Source: Scolanthus callimorphus (lineage: Eukaryota; Cnidaria; Anthozoa; Actiniaria; Edwardsiidae). Taken from it: a stretch of DNA of 64,000 nucleotides. The position numbers were made by a program, and so were the translations under genes. The stretch is taken from NCBI GenBank assembly GCA_033964015.1, contig CM066914.1, positions 8,175,831 to 8,239,830 of the forward strand, written 5' to 3'. Under the pieces are notes generated by a model. That model was not told the DNA's origin, ran no database searches, and was given only the letters and a program-made list of their open reading frames with translations. Position 1 is the first letter of the stretch, and each line of letters begins with the position of its first letter. Below, one piece after another: positions 55,701 through 64,000 of the stretch.

Positions 55701-58700
55701 TCACCGCTGAAATTGACTGATACATTACTTAGAAGCATCTACAATTACCAATTAACAACGACGACTATTGACGACTCAGTTGGTGCCATCCGGGGGGGGG
55801 GGGGGGGGGGTACTCCCTCATATATGGTATACGGGCATGGTGTTTGGTGACTCCTGAGGTCTGCGGCAGGGTATCGTTTTTCGCTTATTTGGTCTCTGAA
55901 AGGGTATGTATTTCAGTATGGTACCCTACAGACAACTGTACGTCTATGGTAGGGTATAAAAAACGAGGATTTTTGGTCTCTGATAGGGTCAGGTTTTGGA
56001 GACCTCGACGGCACACCCCTACACAAAAATCAGTAACCCCCAGGGATGCCATAAAGTTACTTTCCATCTCCTTTTCGTTTATTTTTTCATTTAACGTTAT
56101 TATAATTAATTCAGTGTTATTGTAATGTTAGTGTATAGTGCTATCACCGTATTTGCTATTGTACAGTATAGTTAGTTTTGTCGTGCGTGCCAGTTGTTTT
56201 TACAAGATTTGCTGACGAACTATTATGTTTTATATGCGTAAATATGTTTTTGGCCCGACCCGAGCCCGAGACACAATATTACTATAATTTTAGAGGGCTT
56301 TCAGTTGCTAAATCAAAGACACTTTTGAACGTTATTTTTGACTGGTTCAGAGCAGCGGGTTAAAACGTATTTTGGCCGCAAAATATGTCGCAATCCCCAA
56401 CGTTATTATTACAGATTGATAATGTGTATACTTTTCAGATAGCGCACTTTTCACATCTGGTTTGAGCTTGCAATGCCGCTTGCGAGCTTCAATGTCAATA
56501 GGGAGAAGAGCAACCCAGTGAGTTCTCTAGTAAAATGTCTTACCTATTGAGCCTTAGGTCAATAGATTGAGGAGGTTGTTCTTTCCCAGGGCGTGACCGA
56601 TAGCTGCCGCACCATTAGAGCGGATCTTGTTATCACACAGGTTCAGTTTTGTTAGTTTACACCGGCCGTTTATAAGTTTACCGATAGCGCGTGCTCCACT
56701 CTCGCCAATCTTGTTATGGGACAGATCTGAAATAACAAACATCAGAAAGGAATTGAAGTCATGCCAGGGTAGGCGAAGCTCTTTATACCTGATATTATTT
56801 CAATAGCGGTTGAACCTTTTAATTCCTCAAATTTTCACACAGAAAAGAATCGCAGCAAATGGCGGAAATTTAGGCGGAAAATCTTCAGTAATATTCGAAT
56901 TCGTAGCTTAGGAAAATTGAGATTCCTGTGTCCGACGCGCGTGCATCAACCAATGAATTTTCGCACAGAAACTACAATGGAAAATTTACTTCGTAATATT
57001 GATGTTGTGGGTTTCCTGTGTCGCCGCGCATGCGCCACAAACGGCGGGAATTTAGGCGGGAAACTTCAGCAATGAATTCCTCATACATTATCACACATAA
57101 GAGACAATGGAAAAAAGACATCGTAATCTTCAAATTTGTTAGAATCTTAGGAAGATAATTTATGTTGTGGGTTTCCTGTGTCACGGCGCGTGCGCCATCC
57201 AATCACAAGTTTCGCGCAAAGAATCTAAAAAGCAAGCCATGCGTTTGTTGAGACACAACTAAACATTTTCTAATTTCTGGTGAAGAAATAAGAAAAAATA
57301 AAATAAATAAACTGAAGACTTACCAAGTGTTACCAGAGAGGGGTGGTCTAACACGTGACTGATCAACACGCGTACTTTCTCATCATCAACTTGACTACGG
57401 TGAAGATGGAACACCTTGAGGGAGTGGCACGATTTTATAGCCTGTGAAAACAAAAAGGAATGCACAGCAGTTGCCAGAGAGGAAAGTACGTTAGCAGGGA
57501 CGTATTTGACCGTCCCTGTAAAAAATTGAAAAAAAGTTAAATGTGAATAAAGATATTGTACCCAAGGACTTCGAAAATCTGAAGACCGCCATGAAATGGC
57601 GAAATTTCCTGAAACTATCCTGGGAGAAATACAGTAAATGTATGGCAGTCGTCTTCAATTATTCCTGGGAGACGAGGCCAAAAATCTTGAGACTCCCGGC
57701 AAAACCGGGAGAGTTGACGTCCCTGCACCATAATCAAATGATAGTTTATTTAAGACATTAGGGTCAATGGAAGCAAAATTATGTTGGGGGTGGGGGGAGA
57801 GGAGGTGGGGTTATTAGTATACTTGTGGGCTTGTTGGAGTTGACGTCCATGACTTAGGGCATCAGCAATTTGCAGTCCTCTTTTTCCACTGATCATCACC
57901 CACCCAAGAAATATGGGACTACCTGCCGCAGTGATATTCACACAATTCAAATCATCATACAAACCTTGGCTAGAAGTAAGCAGTCCCTAGCTGTAAACTG
58001 AAATAGATTCCATTCAAAGTTCATTCCACAATCTCTAACCCTATAAAAAAGGAAAGAAGGAATATAATTAGATATATGGATTGTTAGATTGTTTGTTTGA
58101 GCCAGTTGATATTTTCATTTCTAAAAAAATTAGTATCCTCTAACAGCAGTACAAATGCTTGTAACATTAGTGCACAAATGAAAAAATCTGGGATTTTTTT
58201 CTAATTGCCAGTCTTGGATGTTTTTATGCTGACAAAGCAAAACAAAGTAGTTTTTTTTCAATTTGTCCTCCATTTTATAGACTTAATGTGTTCTACAAGG
58301 CTCAACGAAGTATTTGTTTTCCATTCTAAGAAGCAACAAAATATTATTGTGTGGTTCCAGAAAATATCCATACCCCCTCCACGGAAAGGTGTTGAAAAGT
58401 GACCCCCCCCCCCCCCCCCCCCACCCCTCTGGGATTTCCAAGGAAAAATACAGTATTTGTATGGAAATGATCAAGTAAATTGACCCCCCCACCCCCCTCT
58501 GGAATTTCCAATGCCCTTCCGTAAGGGGGGGGGGGGGGGGGGGGGGGGGGGGTATGGATAACTTCTGGAACCACACATTTGACATGTTTCCATCAGAGTT
58601 TGAAATACTGGTAATCAAATAAAGTCCAGTCAAAATTTACAAAGTTTCGAAGTGGTCGACCATAATATCTGGTCAATCAAGCAGCTTAATTTTTTTTCTT

Positions 58701-61700
58701 AATTAAAAACAATAAGGTGAAAAACGAGAACTATCTCAGACCAATTTTCAAATATATTTTCAATTTTCAAATATATTGTAAAAAAATTGCTTAATTTAGC
58801 CCTAAGGCTGCAATGTAGTTTTTTAATAAACCATCATCTCATCTCATGTCTGAGGAAAACAGAGGTACATCCACCTCTGTCCATAAAGACTATCAATAAA
58901 GGAACATGCATGTCTCGCTTACCCATAAGTTAAATGAAGTTCTTGTAAATTAGGGAGTTTGGGAATGATGGCTCCAAAGTCAAAATGATCAATATTTGGG
59001 CCATCTTGTCCAGCATCACTTGCGCTGATGAGTGAAATTCATAATATCAATACAATACGTTACAGGTTACAACATCTACATAACAGCAGGCAAATTGATG
59101 ATGATGATGATGAGCAGCTGCAAGGAGACGGGAGACTAGGGAAGGCTTCAGCAGGGGGGGGGGGGGGGTACCTCTTAGGCATGGACGTCAACTCTCCTGG
59201 TTTTGCCGGGAGTCTCAAGAGTTTTCAGGACATTTCACCATTTCAGGGCAGTCTTCTGATTTTTGAAGTCCTGAGGTTGACATCCCTGTCTTAGGGGTCC
59301 ATTTTATCAAATCAAGCAACAATGGTTTTATCAATACCATATTTTGTTGGTACCTTTTAGGGGTCAAAATCAACTCAGCCACGTCCTTTTGGTACCTTTA
59401 AGGGGTAAAATCGGAAGTTCCTGACGAGCACCCCTGCCCCCAAAATAGGGAGTCCCCCGGGGGCTTCTGTTGATAGATTATTGAATTTTATGACAGTTCA
59501 TTAAATTACTTACGTGTCTGATGCATCATCATCTTTTATCGCAATTTCTTTTACAGGTGGAAGGAGTTGTCTGATGTTTAGTCCTTTCACAAACTGTGCT
59601 GATAATTTTAATGTCTCATACAGCTTCAATATAAATGACACAAAAATGAAAATGAGTAAATTTTGATATTGACTTGAGACATGAAATTGAGCTTTATTGC
59701 AGCTCACATAAAACCTCCTTGATTGCAGTCACAGCAAAATCCAGAAATGAGTTGATTGCTCAAATTCACTGATTCATGGAGTCTTGGCTTTTATAAAGTT
59801 CTACTGTAGGTGCTAGTTTTGGACATTGCTGTACTATGCCATTTATTATTTATTATTTGTATATTGCAACCCAAAATGAAAGTGGTTTTCCACAAATGAT
59901 GGCTGGAAATTCTGGCTTGTTATATTATTTTAACAAAAATCTGGCATTTACAGTATGAGCACCAAGCCTAAATTGTGGGAAGCTAGTCAAGCATTCATCA
60001 TTATTCAAAATGCACAACAGAAAAGTGGTCCTATTTAGACCACTTTCTAAAAGCACCCCAGAGTTTCACACTGATATGCTAAAAACGTTTTGTCTGAGGG
60101 CAGGTGTGCTTACCAGCATAGGATCTGTAGTTTCTGGAACAAAGTTCTCTATGATGCCTGTAAGTAACAAGAACAATGTCAATAATAATTAATATTAATA
60201 ATACAAAATTTCTATAGCGCCAATTCCTGAAGCTCAATTGAACTAATAATATCCTTTGACAAGAGAACCTGGGACGGCACATTATCAGATACAGTAAGTT
60301 ATCAGAAGGGGGCAGTGTGGAATTTGAAATTTTTCATGGAACTAGAATAAATTTTACTTTAATATAAGACATCCTCACCCTCTAGATTTCTTTCAAAATA
60401 CATTCTCTTCCAGGAGTTGTCATGTTTAGCAATGTCGCACACTTCCCATCTTGCCTTGCAACACCTCTTCCAATAGCCTTCATTAGATACTAGACTAGAT
60501 GTGACTCTACATAAACACACAGAGATTCAGCTCCTTCAAAGTTCTGCACCGTAGCTGACGTGACACAAAGCTGGAAATATTTTTTTCACTTAACTTGACA
60601 ATGTCCGATCACAACTTAGTCTGGTTGGACATATTTTCAAATTGGTTGGACATATCAGAAAAATGGGCGGCATAAACTTGCAAACTTTAAGTTGAATGTA
60701 GTGCGCTTTATGAAAATTCTTTCTGATATTGGATTTGTATTTTATTCTACCATCTATTGTTGTCTTGAATATTTAGAAAAATTGTCTGCTAGTGTTTGGA
60801 GATAAATGGAGAGTTCACAGTTTTTCTCTAATATTATATTCTTAGTTGTCAAAGTAAACTTAAACAGAGGGAAAAAACTTGATTGACTGGACATTGTGAC
60901 CGACCAAATCACAATTTTGTCAGTCATAATGTCCAGTCAATGGAGTTTTTTTTGTTAAAGACAATGTCTGATGAATTTCTTTTTATTCCAGAATGACAGC
61001 AAACCAGAAGTTGAAATCATGGCAATTTGACTGATTTGGTGAGGTCAATGACTGCAAAATCTAAATAACATAAAATGTACTTTCCTTATCGAATTTGAGT
61101 TTAGAAATTTTTTTTACACATGTTTGGGGATGATCAAAGTGCCCAACAATATGGAGGTTTGTATGGCAAAGGTCTGGAATTATCCTGATTCGTACCCAGG
61201 GCTGGCACCACACTTATCTGCGAAAAGGTTTATATACAAAATTTAGCAAAATATTTCTGGACTTTTGGGAGGAACATACTTGGCACCCTAATTTATTTTG
61301 GTTAAACTTTGGGCATGCTTACTTCATGGCAATTTCTGTAGATAATGCTTCAAGAACCTTGCTTTTGTGTTTTGGAAGAAGTTCATCAAGTATAGGATTA
61401 CCTGAAAATGCAAGCAAACAATTTAAGAAAATCAGCATTGTGTGTTTCCAAAAAATATCCATACCCCCCACACACAATTTTAGGGGTTCTTTGAACTAAA
61501 ACAACCAGATGTATTTATTTGGTGAGGGGGGGGGGGGGGGGGCAAGCCAATAGGCCATTTGATCTTTGCAAAGCGCTTTGCTTCTCCTCTAAACAGGACT
61601 GGAGATCACAAAATAAGTTATTTTTATCTGTAATCAACCCTACTCCCTCAAAAGCAAATATCGCTGCTAAATTTATAACTGCTTTCAAGTAAAAAAAACA

Positions 61701-62113
61701 AGTGTTTAAATAATCCTTCCATATATATTTTTTAATGTAGATTTATTGGGCTTACATCGATGTAACTTAGTTTACAAGGTGCCAATAAAATATCTGTCTC
61801 AGTGTCTGTCTGTCATTTGAAAATGGAATACAGAAGATGGAAGGAAGTAATCATCAAGTACTGCAGATGTACCTTCAAAATTCCTAACTATGTGCTTAAT
61901 ACATAGCTCTGTTAGTAGTGGCACTGTTGCAAGGCTCCTGAAATTTAAGCAAAAAATAAAGGCCTCATTATAATTACCCACAAGTAACATACTCGAACCA
62001 ATTGCAATAATTACACTCATTTTGAAATTACTTAACTAACCAATCAGGATCCTCAGCTATGATTCTTCTCATTTGTCGTAGGTCAGCAGCTGGGTATCTT
62101 TGGCTGCAATTAC
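52768..62113 (-). CDS. DRC5: dynein regulatory complex subunit 5 (TCTE1-like), LRR protein
   Basis: Thirteen exons: 62113-62041, 61937-61873, 61401-61323, 60506-60379, 60157-60114, 59633-59514, 59024-58923, 58040-57965, 57441-57324, 56726-56544, 55245-55128, 53831-53772 and 52923-52768. About 440 codons are visible, against about 500 in human TCTE1. The N-terminal part reads RRIIAEDPDWSLATVPLL, LTELCIKHIVRNFE, YWKRCCKARWEVCDIAKHD and VPETTDPML. LRRs follow from LPNLQELHLTYGVRDCGMNF through DLSHNKIGESGARAIGKLI, DLRLNRLGDDGGQAI and LNLSCNKIG to the terminal DLRLTEVGQESEYCINQLL. These are hallmark TCTE1 segments (family knowledge). DRC5 links the nexin-dynein regulatory complex of motile cilia. 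Exon 56726-56544 is one base short, breaking the frame before DLRLNR. The start exon is not identified; an ATG exon at 63305-63273 does not fit in phase directly. Confidence 0.9.
53160..53302. mobile_element. CAGGCCCGTAGCCAG MITE
   Basis: Perfect ends CAGGCCCGTAGCCAG and CTGGCTACGGGCCTG, with AAACA and ACACA outside (5-bp TSD with one mismatch). It is in the last intron of the DRC5-like gene. Confidence 0.78.
53838..54700 (+). mobile_element. LINE ORF2 C-terminus with internal tandem expansion
   Basis: It starts INGLVPNYLKDKFTDR and ends HPRTNYLKN, then SLGFSDPSLWNRLPLTLRQS and ESLNSFKSGCAF, classic non-LTR reverse transcriptase C-terminus. Between them a unit of about 100-115 bp (CCCATCCCTAGTTACGTCAA, GACAAATTTACAGACCGTAG, ACAAACTCGCTGTGTCCC) is repeated about six times. 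Further small internal ACCGTAGTACCAGT duplications are present. Both strands are open across the array by chance of unit length. It lies in an intron of the DRC5-like gene. Confidence 0.85.
54781..54977. mobile_element. TAGCCTGCTAGCAGGCG MITE
   Basis: TAGCCTGCTAGCAGGCGTTG and CAACGCCTAGCAGGCTA are inverted ends, extending into GGCTGTTTTA/TAAAACAGGCC. GGGCAAGTA and GGACAAGCT outside suggest a diverged 9-bp TSD. The ends resemble those of the MITE at 12571. In a DRC5-like intron. Confidence 0.75.
55785..56060. repeat. poly-G plus TACTCCCTCATAT repeat
   Basis: A 19-G run (55792-55810) is followed by TACTCCCTCATATATGG and then GGTCTCTGAAAGGGTATGT and GGTCTCTGATAGGGTCAGG words. It is a dispersed repeat fragment in a DRC5-like intron. 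Confidence 0.55.
57494..57725. repeat. inverted CAGGGACGT repeat
   Basis: GCAGGGACGTATTTGAC and GTTGACGTCCCTGC bound a segment with GAGACTCCCGGCAAAACCGG. A related fragment (GGACGTCAACTCTCC, TTTTGCCGGGAGTCTCAAGA) is at 59184-59290. DRC5-like intron. Confidence 0.55.
58348..58577. repeat. poly-C/poly-G foldback element
   Basis: TGTGTGGTTCCAGAAAATAT and its imperfect mirror ATAACTTCTGGAACCACACA bound a 20-C run (58403-58422) and a 28-G run (58525-58552), with TGGAATTTCC spacers. It is the same type as 32435-32660; a partial copy starts near 61440. Open frames here are proline/glycine artefacts. Confidence 0.8.
58745..58857. repeat. possible retroelement 3' tail
   Basis: GCCCTAAGGCTGCAATGTAG and AATAAACCATCATCTCATCT resemble the end of a LINE with a CATCT-type microsatellite tail. 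No coding part is visible. Confidence 0.4.
59095..59168. repeat. GAT microsatellite and poly-G run
   Basis: (GAT)n near 59097-59112 and a 15-G run at 59154-59168, in the DRC5-like intron between exons 59633-59514 and 59024-58923. Confidence 0.7.
59290..59465. repeat. AAAGGTACC / GGGTGCTCGTCG repeat module
   Basis: GGTACCTTTTAGGGGTCAAA, GGTACCTTTAAGGGGTAAAA, GACGAGCACCCCTGCCCCC and GGGAGTCCCCCGGGGG match the modules at 11270, 26040 and 52258-52515. Confidence 0.7.
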
Positions 62114-64000
62114 CTGTGGATTTCCGAAAATAAACAAAAAGAATATTAACATTGAACTGATTTGTAGCCAATCTTTGGTAAAACATTGGGTCATTGTTGA
62201 CAAAGTCTTATGGATTGTAGATTTTGATGACAGCTTTCAGATTATCAGGTTTTGATAATCATGGAATATATAAACCACTGGAAGTAGACAAGCCTGAACC
62301 AATAGGCTAGGATATATTAAAATTTTGGTAAAATTTCAGATCAACAGATTGTCAACAGATGACAAAAGTAATTTAGATGGTCTGCACTTGTAGTATGATT
62401 CAATCCTATGATAGAGCAAAGATGATGGGCTAATACTTGAAAAATGTGGGCATATAAAAGTTAAAATATGGTATTCAACATAAATCTTCAAAAGGGATAA
62501 AAACAACAGCCCCTCTTCAGGCAATGTCTGTCCAAAATTGAAAGTTGATGGCCAGACTTTTTGGCCGGCCATATTTAAAACAAGTCCTCATCTCTTGTGC
62601 ACATACAGTATGACCTGTCAGAAACAAGGTATGACCAAGCTCAAATCCATTTTTTCCCCTTTCCCTTATTTTTAGCCTTTTAAACTCTAGATTTAATTTT
62701 CCTTCTTTGTAATGTTTTCAAGTCATTAACATTGTTTTAGCCATGTGACTTGCATTACCTACCAGCAAATGCACCCACACCTCTCAAAACGCCCACAATT
62801 TTCAAGGCTTAGCCCTTGGGGAAAACCCATGGTAGCAACAGAATATATAAGAGACCTGGGATGATTGTGATAATTTCCGGGGGTTGTTGTCTCATTGCTC
62901 TTTCTGAATTTGCTATATCCCCAAGGTAAGTTATAAGCATAGTCTTACTTATTGCCCATGCATCTTGCACACTTGAAACTCTTTGAAATTTCCATATTTA
63001 CATAAACCTCCCCTTCTAAAAAATCTTATATTCCCAACCTATCCAACGATTATAATTCCCTCTTCCCTTGGGCAAATAATGACCTCTTCTATCACGCGTT
63101 TTATCAGGTCATAATATAGCAATGCAGTATTCTTGTACGTTTTTTTCTGTGGTGTTTTGCGGTTACTGAAACCCCCTATTACTTCCGTTCTGAACGGAAT
63201 AACCGTGATATTTTGAGCTCCCGAAAGGCAGTAAAATAAATCGCAATATAGATCAAACTTGAATATTCATACCGGCGATTGTACTTGTCGCCCAGAAGAG
63301 CTCATTTTGTGGCAGTTTAGTCGTTATTTTGCACTAAATGTCTACAACTTTCTTGTCCTCTTCTCCTCTTGCTTGTTTGTTGCTATGGATTTGACATGAG
63401 CCTGCAGTATAGAGCAGCGGTGTTCATGATGCGTAGAATACTTTTGGACCAAAATGAAACAAAGCTAAAAATATTTTTCCATGAAACAATTTTCAGAAAA
63501 CAAAAACGGTATCTTCGGTGCATTATATTGTATTTTGTTTACCTCCTTATACCGGTTTTCTAATACAGCTAAAATGGCGAAAAGAGGAAAAATATTGAAT
63601 GAAAGCTTCCTACAACTTCCGGTGCTGAGCAACCGAGCCTTTGGAATTTGATAGCTTCCTGGAAGTTGTCGATTTCTTTCCCCTGCATGAAGTTTCGAAA
63701 TCTCTTCCATAAACATCAGCTGAATGTTACTCAGAGGTTATTCCCCTCTCACGCTCGTAAACTGAGGTTTTGTTGACGACTGTTTCCATTTGGAACATTT
63801 TGTTATAAGCGGTTGGATGAAACATTCTCGCAATGTGACCAATGTTGTTCGATCAAGTCGATGATGCCTTTGTTTTGTTGAGGTGTGCTACCCCGCCAAT
63901 TTGGAAAGAATTATCATTGTTTTTGAAGCTTTACAAGTTCTGAAGTTTCCTGTTTCAGCTGTTTAATAGTTTTGTTCTGATTTCTTTGCATTGCCGTGCG
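62114..64000. other. 5' flank of the DRC5-like gene
   Basis: The missing N-terminal exon(s) should lie here on the minus strand. A candidate ATG exon (63305-63273, MSSSGRQVQSP, GTATGA donor) is in phase 0, while the next known exon needs phase 1, so another small exon would be required. Nothing else was recognised. Confidence 0.4.

Noticed and set aside
58283..58633. Proline/glycine-rich ORFs
   Set aside because: Products of poly-C and poly-G runs in a foldback element.
63273..63305. First exon of the DRC5-like gene (MSSSGRQVQSP)
   Set aside because: Good start and donor, but the phase does not match the next known exon; it would need another unseen exon.

Overview
The window looks like nuclear DNA of an anthozoan cnidarian, most likely a stony coral. 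The evidence is spliced animal gene families with GT/AG introns, AT-rich introns, a tRNA-derived SINE with an ATT tail, non-LTR retrotransposon fragments, and a very dense load of short terminal-inverted-repeat elements (MITEs), poly-G/poly-C runs and foldback sequences. There are no operons, CRISPR arrays or prokaryotic features. The taxon call is an inference; no database was searched.

Layout. (1) 4449-8483, minus: the first 168 codons of an uncharacterised ARM/HEAT-like protein; its 3' part is not seen in the window. (2) 10347-14770, plus: a complete five-exon lysosomal phospholipase A2 / LCAT-family gene (PLA2G15-like, 411 aa). (3) 15722-18195, minus: a complete two-exon SLC22-type organic ion transporter (489 aa). 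(4) 19200-21470: a broken non-LTR retrotransposon carrying a 1.07-kb foldback element. (5) 22177-24839 and 30982-33237, minus: two paralogous two-exon secreted apyrases (ENTPD/CD39 family) in a segmental duplication. The right copy is open (421 aa); the left copy has two one-base deletions and several extra transposon insertions. (6) 37845-38120, plus: a small secreted eight-cysteine peptide. (7) 39582-50916, minus: a tetraspanin (222 aa) with two interchangeable terminal exons. (8) 52768-62113, minus: a 13-exon DRC5/TCTE1-like subunit of the nexin-dynein regulatory complex, with one frameshift in an LRR exon.

The genes are unrelated single-gene units and do not form a pathway. The most notable points are the duplicated last exon of the tetraspanin, which swaps the C-terminal YEVM for YEVV; the orphan cysteine-rich peptide; and the apyrase duplication, whose two copies act as filled and empty sites for mobile elements. 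Several mobile elements have readable boundaries: Mutator-like MITEs with 9-bp target duplications, CAGGG-ended MITEs with 5-bp duplications, and a TA-flanked MITE inside a SINE. Two tetraspanin introns carry repeats packed with TGACGTCA (CRE-like) or TGAGTCA (AP-1-like) motifs.

Limits. Exon models were built by eye from splice signals, reading phase and remembered family conservation. Single-base frameshifts may be assembly errors.
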